Positions 8,286-17,737 of a stretch of 64,000 nt of DNA are shown here, one piece after another. The DNA is from Planctomycetaceae bacterium. Its GTDB lineage: Bacteria; Planctomycetota; Planctomycetia; Planctomycetales; Planctomycetaceae. The position numbers were made by a program, and so were the translations under genes. The notes below the pieces were generated by a model that was not told the DNA's origin, did not search any database, and saw nothing but the letters and a program-made list of their open reading frames with translations. How positions within the stretch are numbered: position 1 is the stretch's first letter; each line of letters begins with the position of its first letter. The DNA is taken from NCBI GenBank assembly GCA_020426325.1, contig JAGQQG010000009.1, positions 27,789-91,788 on the forward strand, written 5' to 3'.

Positions 8286-9488
8286 GTGAATTCAAAACCT
8301 GGCTATCCGGTCGAATCGACAGCGACTAAAATCCATGGAAGGCCCGGTGCCGCTTTGATGGGCTTTGTGACGGCACATCGGTTGATGGCAAGTGACAAAC
8401 TGCGACGGCAGATCGTGTTTGAGTCTGCCCGTCTGATGTACTCCCGGCAGGAGTCTGAGTATTATCGCGCCAAGATGAAGGCGGCCCGCAAGCTGTGTCG
8501 CGGGTGGGTCAAGCCGAGTGATCTGCCGTCGAACGCGGAGATCCGACAGGAGATACAACGACTCGCCTGTATGCATGAGGGCGACTCGCGTCGTGCGCAC
8601 CTGCTGGAGATGAGACTCGACGCTCTTCACCTGATGCGGCTGCTCGATCGCTTCAAACCCTATCTCATCGGCAGCACGCTCACCGGTCACGTCAGACAGG
8701 GGAGCGACATCGACGTGCATGTTTTCACTTCCAGTGTCGAAGCCGTGGTCATGACGCTCCAGGACGAAGGCTACGACTGCGAGGTCGAACGCAAGCGGGT
8801 CCGCAAACACGGGGAGGAACGAGTCTTCACCCACATTCATATCCGGGATCGGTTTCCCATCGAGATTACGTGCTATGCAGCTGATCTGGTGAACTACCGG
8901 TTCAAAAGTTCGATCACCGGGAAGGACATCGAACGGGCATCGATCGGCGAACTCGAGCAGTGCATCGCGGAGGAGCATCCCGATGTTGAGTTGGACGAAG
9001 CACTCGCCCGTTCGATGGATGTGGTCGATCGCTTTCAGGTGTATCGATCACTCCTGTTGCCGCTTGCCGAGGTCGAGCAGTCTCGCAAGTATCATCCGGA
9101 GGGGGATGCCCTCTATCACAGCCTGCAGGTGTTTGAGCTGGCACGAGACGCGCAGCCGTACGATGAGGAGTTCCTGCTGGCGGCGTTGTTGCACGATGTC
9201 GGGAAGGCCATCGATCCCGAGGACCAGGTTGAGGCCGGTCTGCAAGCACTGGATGGGTACATCACGGAGCGTACCGCATGGCTGATCACCCACCATATGG
9301 AAGCTCATCGCATTTATGACGGGACCATTGGTTACCGCGCCCGAAAGCGACTTGCTGAGTCGGAAGACTATCCAGATCTGTTGCTCTTGGGCGAGTGCGA
9401 CCGCGAAGGGCGCCTGGCCGGCATGGTCGTCCCGGATCTGGATGACGTGCTGGAGGACATTCGTGAAGTCTCACGATTATGCGGCTGA
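8286..9488 (+). CDS. Nucleotidyltransferase-HD domain protein (poly(A) polymerase/CCA-adding-like)
   Basis: Up to 400 aa; the GTG at 8286 is the longest start, while ATGs at 8358 or 8388 are plausible and would remove 24-34 residues. The nucleotidyltransferase-fold signature YLIGSTLTGHVRQGSDIDVH (near residue 126) contains the GS...DxD metal-binding acids. A C-terminal HD phosphohydrolase domain shows SRKYHPEGDALYHSLQVFEL and LLHDVGKAID (near 300). The combination resembles small class II nucleotidyltransferases coupled to HD hydrolases. The RNA-binding domains of CCA enzymes are not obvious, so the substrate is uncertain. It converges with holB, 13 bases apart. Confidence 0.75.
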   Translation: MNSKPGYPVESTATKIHGRPGAALMGFVTAHRLMASDKLRRQIVFESARLMYSRQESEYYRAKMKAARKLCRGWVKPSDLPSNAEIRQEIQRLACMHEGDSRRAHLLEMRLDALHLMRLLDRFKPYLIGSTLTGHVRQGSDIDVHVFTSSVEAVVMTLQDEGYDCEVERKRVRKHGEERVFTHIHIRDRFPIEITCYAADLVNYRFKSSITGKDIERASIGELEQCIAEEHPDVELDEALARSMDVVDRFQVYRSLLLPLAEVEQSRKYHPEGDALYHSLQVFELARDAQPYDEEFLLAALLHDVGKAIDPEDQVEAGLQALDGYITERTAWLITHHMEAHRIYDGTIGYRARKRLAESEDYPDLLLLGECDREGRLAGMVVPDLDDVLEDIREVSRLCG

Positions 9489-9501
9489 GTGCTCCCGGAA
9501 T

Positions 9502-10545
9502 TTAGACCGGAACACTGCCACGGCGGATTCGGGACAGTTCATCGAACATCCCTTCCAGGCAGAGCGGAAGCGGCATCGACTGCTGAAGGTGGATTTCAGC
9601 ATCGAAGCATCGCTCCATCTGAGCTGCGAGGCTGTCCAGCTGCTCAGCATTGGCTAACGGATCGTTGGCGTCAGTGATTGGAATCTCTCGCAACTGTCCC
9701 CGGAAGAACTCCACGCAGAACCGGACGATCCAGCCGGCGTGTCGACGTTGCGTTACCGGGTCACCACCTAACTCTTCCAGCGTTGCCAGCACCTGAGCCG
9801 TTGTTTCAAACGGATCGAGTTCCGCGCCGCTGAGGGACGCGAAGAGCCGCTCACGCAGAGATCGCAACTCCGGCTGGAGTAGTTGCTGAGCCGTCACCAG
9901 ACTCCCTTCTGCCAGCAGCGTGACCTGCCAGGCTTCCTCGGGGTCAGAGGTGATGCCCTGAGAAACAAGCAGAGAACACAGGTCATCGTCCGGAAGTGGG
10001 GCAAAGCTCACCGGTTGACATCGTGAGCGAATGGTGGGCAAGATCGCGTCGGTCGACGGCGTGAGCAGGATCAGGATCGAACCGGGAGGTGGTTCCTCCA
10101 GAGTCTTCAGGAGTGCATTGGCACTGGCCGCATTCATCGACTGAGCATCATCGATGATCGCAACCCTACGGTCAGCCGACATCGGACGCATGGCCAACTC
10201 GTGACAGAGTCCCTCACGGCCACGACGTTCAGCAGCCCCCACGATCAATTCGATGGGCAACTCTCGCTTGCCTTCCGGTCGTGCCACAGTGAGTAGATCG
10301 GGATGAGTGCCCGCCTTGATCTGCACGCACGCATGGCATACACCGCAGGCATCCAACTCGGTATCAGAGGTACGTTCACAGAACAGGCACTGCACCAGCT
10401 TGAGCGCGAACGTCCGTTTGCCGATGCCTTTAGGGCCGATGAACAGATACGCATGAGACGAGCGCCCGCGGCGGAACGCCTGTCGAAACTGCTCCAGCGT
10501 CCGCTGATGTCCCCGCAGGTCTTCCCACACGTCACGTCTCCTCAT
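9502..10545 (-). CDS. holB: DNA polymerase III subunit delta'
   Basis: A 347-aa clamp-loader subunit (usual size about 330). The ATG at 10545 is chosen; an in-frame TTG at 10662 would add 39 residues with no family similarity and would overlap a repeat. The protein has the AAA+ start RGHQRTLEQFRQAF, SSHAYLFIGPKGIGKRTFAL with a Walker-A-like loop, a zinc module (CLFCERT...ACGVCHAC), the VAIIDDAQSMNAASANALLK sensor region and LEEPPPGSILILLT, then the RSRCQPVSF arginine-finger-equivalent region. It loads the beta clamp as part of the gamma/tau-delta-delta' complex. It converges with the nucleotidyltransferase-HD gene and has no operon partner. Confidence 0.88.
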   Translation of the reverse strand: MRRRDVWEDLRGHQRTLEQFRQAFRRGRSSHAYLFIGPKGIGKRTFALKLVQCLFCERTSDTELDACGVCHACVQIKAGTHPDLLTVARPEGKRELPIELIVGAAERRGREGLCHELAMRPMSADRRVAIIDDAQSMNAASANALLKTLEEPPPGSILILLTPSTDAILPTIRSRCQPVSFAPLPDDDLCSLLVSQGITSDPEEAWQVTLLAEGSLVTAQQLLQPELRSLRERLFASLSGAELDPFETTAQVLATLEELGGDPVTQRRHAGWIVRFCVEFFRGQLREIPITDANDPLANAEQLDSLAAQMERCFDAEIHLQQSMPLPLCLEGMFDELSRIRRGSVPV

Positions 10546-10665
10546 GCGCAACCGTTTGTCTTGATCCAGCAGGTTTGGTGATACCCGACCCCCGACATCA
10601 TGTAAAGGAGAGGGAGTAAACGGCTCACTGCAAACGGTGTGTTCAATCTGGGCATTTCTCAATAT

Positions 10666-10734
10666 GGGAGGGGAGCCGCAACTGTGGACGCCGCTGCAAC
10701 TGCCCTCGCGGCTCCGCAGGAGCGTCGCCCTCCC
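10666..10734. repeat. Short inverted-repeat element (GGGAGGG...CCCTCCC)
   Basis: A 69-bp element with ends GGGAGGG / CCCTCCC and an inner AGCCGC / GCGGCT pair. It sits between holB and the CPXCG gene. It resembles other small hairpin-bounded interspersed units in this window, and its copy number elsewhere cannot be seen. The rest of 10546-10864 holds no gene. Confidence 0.45.
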
Positions 10735-10864
10735 GACCTTGTTCCAACTTGATATGAACGTTGGCCCCAGGCAACGGCTGGATGTACTTCTGTGAACGTG
10801 ACTAAAATCGATCTGGTGTTTTTCAAATCGACGTGAAGATCGGTCCGTTCGTGAAAGGTCAATC

Positions 10865-11044
10865 GTGGAAGCCGAATATGTCTGTCAGAGCTGTGGGGAA
10901 GTGATCGTGATTCCGGTAGATACGTCGGTCGGAAGTGAGCAGGAGTATGTCGAGGATTGCCCTGTCTGCTGTCACCCGAATGTGATCACGGTGAACATCG
11001 AATCAGACGGATACATGAGCGTGCGAAGTGAGTTGGAATCCTGA
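10865..11044 (+). CDS. Small CPXCG-motif cysteine-rich protein
   Basis: A 59-aa protein with a GTG start, supported by AAAGG 8-12 bases upstream in GAAAGGTCAATC. It begins MEAEYVCQSCGEVIVIPVD and later has EDCPVCCHPNVITV. The first CxxC and the CPVC-C knuckle match the small CPXCG family, which probably binds one zinc ion. Function is unknown in the family. Too short for most ORF finders, but start, ribosome site and motif agree. It is 96 bp upstream of a small membrane protein gene. Confidence 0.8.
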   Translation: MEAEYVCQSCGEVIVIPVDTSVGSEQEYVEDCPVCCHPNVITVNIESDGYMSVRSELES

Positions 11045-11140
11045 AACATCGGGTTATGATCGGGTCAAAGTCGCCTGCTTCACCGTTGTGCGGGCGTTTC
11101 TCCTCAATCCGTATGAGCGAATTCAGACTGGCGTTAGACA

Positions 11141-11692
11141 GTGAACCGCATCTTTTCGACGTTGGCCATCATCAGCAATCTGGGGCTTGGAGTGACGTTT
11201 ATCCTGGGATGGACCGTCATCAGCCCGGATGTGGAGGGGGCAACGGGCTTGCCCTTAACCGTCCATTTTCTCACCGCGCTGGCCGCCCTCACGTTGACGT
11301 TGCTTGTCCATGCAATCGTGCTCACGTACTTCATGGGAACAGGTCGCTGGATTGAGGAGACCTCACAGGCGTATCAACTGGGGATCGACTCACGGGAAGA
11401 GAACATCCGCCTCAAGTACCGGACCCTTCCCGGCATGGTCGCCTGCATCACGCTGCTCATCGTGACAGGGGGATTTGGGGCCGCCTCCGATCCGGGTGCG
11501 GGACTGAACATGCCTTCTGCTAAGACGATTCACATGCTGCTCGCCTGTGCATCCCTGCTCGTCAACGCCCTGGTCAGTTTCCTTGAGTATCAGACGATCC
11601 AGCGGAACGGTCGACTGATCGAAGAGATCATGACCTCCGTTCGAGCCATCCGCCAGGAACGGGGCCTCGATCAGCCCGTTGCAGCTGAGTAG
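11141..11692 (+). CDS. Predicted four-helix membrane protein
   Basis: A 183-aa protein with a GTG start at 11141. Four hydrophobic segments are visible: ISNLGLGVTFILGWTVIS, LTALAALTLTLLVHAIVLTY, LPGMVACITLLIVTGGFG and IHMLLACASLLVNALVSF. A charged loop (RWIEETSQAYQLG) separates helices 2 and 3, and the C-terminal tail is amphipathic and cytoplasmic-looking. The pattern (paired helices with His near the membrane face) recalls small cytochrome-like or DUF membrane proteins, but no heme motif is certain. Function unknown. It converges with the protease gene, 6 bases apart. Confidence 0.65.
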   Translation: MNRIFSTLAIISNLGLGVTFILGWTVISPDVEGATGLPLTVHFLTALAALTLTLLVHAIVLTYFMGTGRWIEETSQAYQLGIDSREENIRLKYRTLPGMVACITLLIVTGGFGAASDPGAGLNMPSAKTIHMLLACASLLVNALVSFLEYQTIQRNGRLIEEIMTSVRAIRQERGLDQPVAAE

Positions 11693-11698
11693 CTTCGC

Positions 11699-12667
11699 TT
11701 ACGGAGCCGGGGGCTTGTCAGGGTTTCTCCGCCGCGGGGCTTCGAGGTAGAGGTAGCCCGTGTTGGGATTGTTCTGATCGAATGCGAAGGCTTCCCGGTT
11801 GTTCAGGAAGTGCTTGAGATAGGTGACCGGGATGGCGAAGCCGAGTCCCTCACCGCCCGAGATTTTCATGTTCGTCACTCCGACGACTTCGCCTCGACGG
11901 TTGAACAAGGGCCCGCCGCTGTTGCCCGGATTGATCTGAGCAGTCGTCTGGATATAGACGAGTCCCTCAAAGGTGCGGTTGCTGGTACTGACGATGCCCT
12001 CGGAGACAGAACGTTCCAGGCCAAGGGGATTGCCGATGGCGAAGACTTCTTCCCCTTCCTGCTGTTCGCCGTTCTCAGCCACAAACACCGGTCGGAACTC
12101 CAGATCGTCCTGCTCTGGAATCTGAAGCAGTGCAAGATCGAAGAACGGGTTGAGGGCAAGGATCTTGACGTCATCGATCCGTCGCTTGGAGAAGTCCCCC
12201 TGTGTCGTCTTGTGATAGATGGTGACCGCGATTCGCGTTTCCTGCTCGATGACGTGATAGTTCGTCACACAGTAGCCGCGTTTGTTGAGGATGAACCCGC
12301 TGCCGAGGCCACTGGTGGTCTGCACCAACACCACCCCTTCTCCGAATTTCTCAGCCAGATCACGAATGCTGCGGATCGGCAAGTTGGCTGTCGCGTACAC
12401 CCCTTCCGTCCGCACGTTGCTGACTGAGTCGTCTCCGGGAACTGCCACACTGGCTGCCTGTCGTGAGGCAATCCGCTCGACCGGGATACGAATCACGTCG
12501 ACACCCACATCGAGATAGATCTCCTGCGTCGTCTCCTTGAGAATGTCTCCCTCAAGCCGCTGACCGCTCTTGAGCAGAATCTCCTCGCCAAGCAGAGCGA
12601 ACGGACTCAACGCCAATGAAGCCCAAATGGGGAGCAGTAGCAAACGGTGTCGCCAGTTGATGGTCAT
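11699..12667 (-). CDS. Secreted trypsin-like serine protease (S1C, no PDZ)
   Basis: A 322-aa protein with a signal peptide (about 1-27, [19 protein letters not shown]). An N-terminal small beta domain follows ([19 protein letters not shown], as in DUF/SH3-like stress modules). The protease domain then shows the triad His in VTNYHVIE, Asp in [11 protein letters not shown] and Ser in [12 protein letters not shown]. DegP/HtrA enzymes have this catalytic core plus PDZ domains; here the protein ends soon after the domain, so it lacks PDZ control. It acts in the periplasm. Its start overlaps the stop of the upstream CxxCH lipoprotein by 4 bases (ATGA), so the two are translationally coupled. Confidence 0.87.
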   Translation of the reverse strand: MTINWRHRLLLLPIWASLALSPFALLGEEILLKSGQRLEGDILKETTQEIYLDVGVDVIRIPVERIASRQAASVAVPGDDSVSNVRTEGVYATANLPIRSIRDLAEKFGEGVVLVQTTSGLGSGFILNKRGYCVTNYHVIEQETRIAVTIYHKTTQGDFSKRRIDDVKILALNPFFDLALLQIPEQDDLEFRPVFVAENGEQQEGEEVFAIGNPLGLERSVSEGIVSTSNRTFEGLVYIQTTAQINPGNSGGPLFNRRGEVVGVTNMKISGGEGLGFAIPVTYLKHFLNNREAFAFDQNNPNTGYLYLEAPRRRNPDKPPAP

Positions 12668-13776
12668 AGTCCCTCATCGCCAAATGCATACTCGCCGTGA
12701 CAGGCCGCACACGCATTCTGCACCCTGTCACGTGCGATCGTGAACTCCTCGTAACTCCCAGCTTGAACAGCTGAGTTGATCGCCAGATTGGCCTCGACAA
12801 ACTCGCGGACAAACTCCTGGTAATGCGGTTCGTCAGCTGAATCGTAACTGTCTGTCGAGATCAGTCCACCGAAGACCACCAGAACGGTTGCTTCTCGGAC
12901 AATCTCATCCTGATTCCCATCGAACCTGTCCTTCGTGTTGATCTCCGATTTCAGCCAGTCGAATGAGCGTTTCGTCCGCTTCATCAGCTCACTTCGATCT
13001 GCCACGTCAGCGAATGGGACCGTCTCGATCGACTCGGAATTCGGGGGGGAGCCGCCGTTCAGGATGGTGATGATCTGTTCAAACGAAGTCTGGACGACCG
13101 AGTAGGGTTCGCGGCCAGTGCCGGATGCCTCGCTGGAGATTGTCGCAGCAAGATCGCGGACCTGTGCTGCGTGGTCTTTCCAACTCAGAGCCTCAGGATG
13201 AACCGCGACCACCGCAGCGATCCCCGCCAGGACGACGCAGTCATTGACGATCGCTTCAAGGTTGCGATTGTAGGTTGCAACAGTCTTCAAGTTGGCGGTC
13301 AACCGGTTCCTGAGCTGTTTGACCTCCTCATTGAGCACATCGACGGATGCCAGCCGCCGCCAGTCTGCAACGGGCTGGGCCCTCTCAGAGTCAGTAATCT
13401 CAGACGGATCTGTGCTCTCAGGTGGAATCTCAACAGACCCATCGGACATCGTTGATGCGATTGTGTCGACGATGTCTGTTGTTCGATTGTCCGGATTGGT
13501 TTCGATCGACTCGGATGAGTCGTCCCCCGCTGCGACGGCCAACGGATCATCGAAGAACACATCGAATGGACTCGCTTCCGCTGATTTGGATTCAGAAGCG
13601 GGATTGGATGTCGCCTCGGCATGCAAAGGCTCGTCAGTCACATCATCCGGCTGAGACACGGTTTGGGAAACTGGCACAGATGCTGTTTCCCCACACCCGC
13701 TCGTCGTCAGGCACACGCTGAGCACTGCAATCAGCGCAACTTTTGATCGAAATCGAAGAGAGAGGCGGGGCAACAT
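12664..13776 (-). CDS. Lipoprotein with a C-terminal CxxCH heme-binding motif
   Basis: About 370 aa; the ATG at 13776 directly follows an in-frame GTG. The N-terminus is a lipoprotein signal ([18 protein letters not shown], Cys near 29). A long low-complexity acidic Ser/Thr/Asp/Glu stretch (about 35-140) follows, then two helical regions. The C-terminus has [17 protein letters not shown], one c-type heme site near residue 355. The helical layout with a terminal CxxCH is like cytochrome c'/c-552-type four-helix proteins, but similarity is weak. It would be an anchored periplasmic electron carrier or sensor. It is coupled by a 4-base overlap to the protease gene. Confidence 0.72.
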   Translation of the reverse strand: MLPRLSLRFRSKVALIAVLSVCLTTSGCGETASVPVSQTVSQPDDVTDEPLHAEATSNPASESKSAEASPFDVFFDDPLAVAAGDDSSESIETNPDNRTTDIVDTIASTMSDGSVEIPPESTDPSEITDSERAQPVADWRRLASVDVLNEEVKQLRNRLTANLKTVATYNRNLEAIVNDCVVLAGIAAVVAVHPEALSWKDHAAQVRDLAATISSEASGTGREPYSVVQTSFEQIITILNGGSPPNSESIETVPFADVADRSELMKRTKRSFDWLKSEINTKDRFDGNQDEIVREATVLVVFGGLISTDSYDSADEPHYQEFVREFVEANLAINSAVQAGSYEEFTIARDRVQNACAACHGEYAFGDEGL

Positions 13777-13975
13777 CACGATTCCTGGACCGGAGATTTC
13801 AGGTTCTGTTGATTATGGGTGTGCGATCGAAACCCTGCAATGGCCAACTTTTTTTGGAATTCTCGGGAATCGCGACCCGACAGAGGACAGGACAATCACT
13901 ATGCTTGAAGAAGAGAATCCTGACTACGATCCCGAATCCAACCGCTCCCCCCGAAAGAGCCTTTGGAGGAGTTTC

Positions 13976-14476
13976 ATGCCTCATCGCCTGCCACTGTTCA
14001 GCACAATCGCCCTGAGCCTGTTCACCGCAACCCTGTTCGCTGAGGAACCGGCCATCTCTCCTGAGATTGATCCGCCACTCTTGCCAGCTCCGTCGGTGAC
14101 AGCGGCTCCAGAGTTCGTCCCTCCCGGGTCAGCCGGGACATATTCCGTTCCTCACGTCTCGCCTCCCGAGATGGTCACTCCGCCGTCCGTCAGCATCGCG
14201 CCTCCTGCAGTTGCTTATCAGCCGGTTGCGCTGTATCCGCGTGTTCGTGTGCGAAGCAAGCATAAGGCTCATCCTTACGGCGTCCCGACTATCGTCGCGG
14301 TCGCTGATCCTCGTGATCGAAGCTGCCTGGTGAACGTCGAAGTCTGCATGCCCCCCTGCGAGTGCCTGGGCGTCTTCCACAACCGACGCGGCAATCGCGT
14401 GACCTATGATTTCGGTCAATATGAAATCGAGATCATCTCTCGCCTGGGCGTTGTGATTGTTGACTACAACAGTTAA
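13976..14476 (+). CDS. Small secreted protein of unknown function
   Basis: A 166-aa protein. The ATG at 13976 is chosen for the strong GGAGGA at 13965-13970; the open frame extends to 13901 without support. A signal peptide (LPLFSTIALSLFTATLFAEE) is followed by a proline-rich spacer (about 25-95) and a compact C-terminal module: DRSCLVNVEVCMPPCECLGV, then RGNRVTYDFGQYEIEI and a hydrophobic end. The four closely spaced cysteines suggest disulfides or metal binding. No family recognised. Confidence 0.62.
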   Translation: MPHRLPLFSTIALSLFTATLFAEEPAISPEIDPPLLPAPSVTAAPEFVPPGSAGTYSVPHVSPPEMVTPPSVSIAPPAVAYQPVALYPRVRVRSKHKAHPYGVPTIVAVADPRDRSCLVNVEVCMPPCECLGVFHNRRGNRVTYDFGQYEIEIISRLGVVIVDYNS

Positions 14477-14523
14477 CAACGTTTTGAAGACTTGCAGGAC
14501 TCAGGCCTTCCTGATTACGAATC

Positions 14524-14601
14524 GTGGCACGGACATTCCTGTCCGTGATCCAGCTTGTCAGTGAATCCGGTTCTCATCACAGGCAAGAATGCCTGTTCCA
14601 C
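14524..14601. repeat. Hairpin-ended miniature repeat
   Basis: A 78-bp unit. Its ends GTGGCACGGACATTCCTG and CAGGCAAGAATGCCTGTTCC are inverted relatives (each about 25 bases), and each end is itself palindromic (ACGGACattcctGTCCGT; CAGGCaagaatGCCTG). It lies in the ~300-bp gap before vgrG. The rest of 14477-14783 shows nothing else. Confidence 0.5.
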
Positions 14602-14783
14602 TCGATGATTCGGGAATGAAAGAGCCTTCACCGCTCCTTCCGCTCCACAGCTGGTTAGTCTGGGAGGCTGGGTAAGAATGGGGCATGCGGGTGGAATGTG
14701 CAGAATGATTGAGCTTGCAGGGGTGCCTGTGATTCCCTACAAGCTCGGCCGATTCTGTCTATGTTTTGGGGAATTCCGCAGCA

Positions 14784-16769
14784 ATGACGCTCGGCCAGGC
14801 CATTCCGGATGCTACTCCGACGGTGACAATGCAGGCAGGCGGCCTGGAGGGGTTGATGCCGGTCGGTCTGGACGTTCGCGAAGGAGTTTCCCGCCCGTTT
14901 CGAATCGATGTGGAATTCCTCGCGAGTGATCCCAAACTCGACATCAAGTCACTGCTCGGTCAATCGGTGACGGTGACCTTTGAAGCCGACTCGAACGGAG
15001 CAGTGCGGGAGTTCGACGGCATTGCGAGCCGGGTCGAACTGGTGGGATATGATCTCAACGCTACGTTCTACAGGATGAGATTACGTCCGAGGTTCTGGTT
15101 CCTCAGGAAGTCTGCGAACTGCCGTATCTTTCAAGGGAAGAGCGCTCAGGACATCATCAGCCAGATATTCTCCGAGCAGGGCTTATCCGATTTTGAATGG
15201 AAGATCTCCGGTTCCGCAGGGACACTTCCCCGTGAGTATTGCGTGCAATTCGGTGAGAGCGACGCCAACTTCGTCTCGCGGCTCCTGGTGGAAGAAGGGA
15301 TCTCGTACTACTTCACGCATGCTGACGGACTACATACGCTCATCCTCTCTGACGATCTGACGTGCGGTGACGCGGTGGCTGGTTCCGATGACATCCGACT
15401 GGCAGCCCATGACAGCAACGGGCAAACGGGACAGTTTCAACACTGGTCGAGTCGGCTGTCGATGCAGACGGGGACTGTCACCACGCGCGAATACGACTTC
15501 CGCAAACCGCGGGCGGTCCTGGAGGGGACCAGTCAGGTGAACGTGTCGGCATTTCAGGGTCTCGGGGCAGAAGCGTATGAGTTGTACCGATACCCCTCGG
15601 GTGTCGCGAGACAGCCCGACTCAGAGTTCGCGCTGGACGATATCACTGCGAGTGCTCAGATTCGTCTCGAATCTGTGCAGGCAGGTGTCAAAACAATCCG
15701 TGCGGTGGGGAACGCGTACTGGCTGAAGCCGGGCGACATGGTCAACATCTCGACCGACTTCACCGACGAGAGCCAGCAGAGTTACGTCGTCCTGGATGCT
15801 GTTCATCGAATCGGCTATGAGAAACACGGACGTAGTCAGGGTGGTGACGGCTGGTACGACGGTCGATATCTTCTGCAACACGCAGCGAATCCAATCAGGC
15901 GTCGGCCTCGCTGTCGCAGTGTGAAGATGCCAGGGCCACAAACTGCGGTCGTCATTGGACCAACCGTCGGAGATCCGAATACGGACCAGTTCGGTCGTCT
16001 GCAAGTCTGCTTTCCGTGGGATCGTGAAGGGGCGAACACCTGCTGGCTGCGTTGCGTGCAATCATGGGCGGGAAAGGGTTGGGGAAGTTTCATTCTCCCA
16101 CGTGTTGGGCAAGAGGTGGTGGTCGAATTCTTTAACGGTGATCCTGATCGTCCGATCGTCACGGGAGCCCTATATAACGCTGATATGACCGGACCGCTGA
16201 CTTTGCCGGATCAAATGGCGCTTACGTCGATGAAGACCAAAACGCTCGGAGCAGAATCTCCCGATCAGGGGCATGAGTTGACGTTCGATGACACGTCCGG
16301 GACCGAGAGTATTCTGCTGCACTCCGAACGGGACTTCGTCCGTGAGGTTGAGAATAACGACTCCCTCAAGGTGGGGTTTGACAAGCAGGACCCGGGCGAT
16401 CAAACAATCGGCATCTTTAACAATCAGGTGGTCACAATTGGAGATGACTCTGCTGCTGATGGCAGTCAGACTGTAACGATCAAGTCCAACCGGAGCGTGA
16501 CCTTGAAAGAGGGGGACGACACGCTTTCGATTTCTCAGGGAGACTGGAATGTGTCGCTTTCGTCCGGCACGGCGACGATCTCCGCTGCTCAACAGATTGT
16601 CCTCAAGGTTGGAAGCACTCAGCTGACGCTCGATGCGTCCGGCATCACGCTTCAGGGAACAACCGTCGAGATCGATGCGGACGGATCTCTTGTGGCGAAG
16701 GCTGCGGAGATCAAAGAACAGGCGTCTGCCGAAATGACGTTGCAGGGCGGCGTTGTCAAAATCAACTGA
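14784..16769 (+). CDS. vgrG: Type VI secretion spike protein VgrG (TssI)
   Basis: A 661-aa VgrG from the ATG at 14784, with GGGGA about 11 bases upstream; a TTG at 14766 is possible. The gp27-like base spans about 10-370 (VGLDVREGVSRPFRIDVEF; YCVQFGESDANFVSRLLVEE). The gp5-like OB fold follows (DQFGRLQVCFPWD; GWGSFILPRVGQEVVVEFF; GDPDRPIVTGALYN). A beta-helical needle ends the protein (repeats such as ITLQGTTVEIDADGSLVAKA). There is no added effector domain, so it is a structural spike. In a T6SS it trimerises on the Hcp tube and carries the PAAR tip. It is followed after 3 bases by the FHA gene and then the PAAR gene, in one transcription unit. Confidence 0.95.
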   Translation: MTLGQAIPDATPTVTMQAGGLEGLMPVGLDVREGVSRPFRIDVEFLASDPKLDIKSLLGQSVTVTFEADSNGAVREFDGIASRVELVGYDLNATFYRMRLRPRFWFLRKSANCRIFQGKSAQDIISQIFSEQGLSDFEWKISGSAGTLPREYCVQFGESDANFVSRLLVEEGISYYFTHADGLHTLILSDDLTCGDAVAGSDDIRLAAHDSNGQTGQFQHWSSRLSMQTGTVTTREYDFRKPRAVLEGTSQVNVSAFQGLGAEAYELYRYPSGVARQPDSEFALDDITASAQIRLESVQAGVKTIRAVGNAYWLKPGDMVNISTDFTDESQQSYVVLDAVHRIGYEKHGRSQGGDGWYDGRYLLQHAANPIRRRPRCRSVKMPGPQTAVVIGPTVGDPNTDQFGRLQVCFPWDREGANTCWLRCVQSWAGKGWGSFILPRVGQEVVVEFFNGDPDRPIVTGALYNADMTGPLTLPDQMALTSMKTKTLGAESPDQGHELTFDDTSGTESILLHSERDFVREVENNDSLKVGFDKQDPGDQTIGIFNNQVVTIGDDSAADGSQTVTIKSNRSVTLKEGDDTLSISQGDWNVSLSSGTATISAAQQIVLKVGSTQLTLDASGITLQGTTVEIDADGSLVAKAAEIKEQASAEMTLQGGVVKIN

Positions 16770-16772
16770 TGG

Positions 16773-17699
16773 ATGAAGAGAGCGGCAAGGATGTCGGTCA
16801 TTCTGGAGATCACAGGAAATTCGGCGACCCCGGAGCAATTTGTGCTTCGTGCGGGCGAGGTTGCGGTCGTCGGCCGGTCGCCCTGGGTTGATCTGTCGCT
16901 GCCGGAAATCAGTGACATCGCAGACGAACACTTCGAGGTGGATTGCCGCAGTACTTCGTGCCGGGTGAAGTCGATCGATGGTCCGCTCCTGCGGAATCAA
17001 GTCAAAATCGACAGTGCCCTGCTTGAGGACGGAGACATCCTGCGGGCAGGGAGCGTGGAATTCCGAGTCCGACTTTTCGGGCTCACTCTCGCCAAGGGTC
17101 CCGGAGAAACGATTCGTCAGCTCGATGCGGGATCGACTGCGGATAACGCGTTCAGGCAATGTCTCCTGCGAGCCGGACTTTCGGAAGACGCGCAGAGGTA
17201 TGTTGAGAACGGTGCCTATGTGCAGACATTCGACACCCTGTCGACAGCCGGGCTGACCAAAGATGCGTGCCGCTTCGCGATCGCAGCGATGTCACCCGCT
17301 GAGGCCATCACTCTGTCCCTACAGGTCTTGGGAAGTGACTGTGGTCTGTCACCCGACGATCGTGTTCAACTGCTGGAATATGCTGCCGGAACGAACGGGA
17401 CGCTGACCGCTGAAATGATCGACCAACGAATGCAGAAGCTCCCATCGAAGTGTCCGGACGCATGGATTTGGAAGTCGGCCCGCTGGTTGAAGGGAAGTCT
17501 CTCTCCCGCAGGAATGCCAGTCGTGCCGCCTGTTCCGGAATTGTTCGCTGTCGCGATGAGCGTCGCCCTTGCCTTGGCAGCAGCTCGGAGCGAAAGAGAC
17601 GTCATGGGGCAATGGATGCCTCTTGTCCGTGAGCGACTCTTGCAGAATGACACCGAAGTTCATCCAGAGACTGTTGTCACAACACGCGCATCAGCCTGA
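16773..17699 (+). CDS. FHA-domain protein of the T6SS cluster
   Basis: A 308-aa protein starting 3 bases after vgrG. Residues about 8-105 form a forkhead-associated fold: VAVVGRSPWVDLSLPE (the GRS loop), then DEHFEVDC and LLEDGDILRAGSVEFRV. FHA domains bind phosphothreonine, and in several T6SS they link assembly to Ser/Thr kinase signalling. The rest (about 120-300) is helical, with FRQCLLRAGLSEDAQRYVE and a hydrophobic Ala-rich segment PELFAVAMSVALALAAA; it resembles the DUF6931-type helical domain but is not firmly assigned. No kinase or phosphatase gene is in the window. The ATG at 16773 is used; 16791 is an alternative. Confidence 0.83.
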   Translation: MKRAARMSVILEITGNSATPEQFVLRAGEVAVVGRSPWVDLSLPEISDIADEHFEVDCRSTSCRVKSIDGPLLRNQVKIDSALLEDGDILRAGSVEFRVRLFGLTLAKGPGETIRQLDAGSTADNAFRQCLLRAGLSEDAQRYVENGAYVQTFDTLSTAGLTKDACRFAIAAMSPAEAITLSLQVLGSDCGLSPDDRVQLLEYAAGTNGTLTAEMIDQRMQKLPSKCPDAWIWKSARWLKGSLSPAGMPVVPPVPELFAVAMSVALALAAARSERDVMGQWMPLVRERLLQNDTEVHPETVVTTRASA

Positions 17700-17737
17700 A
17701 GTGGATCACAAACTCAGCGTCAAGAAAGACAGATCAC

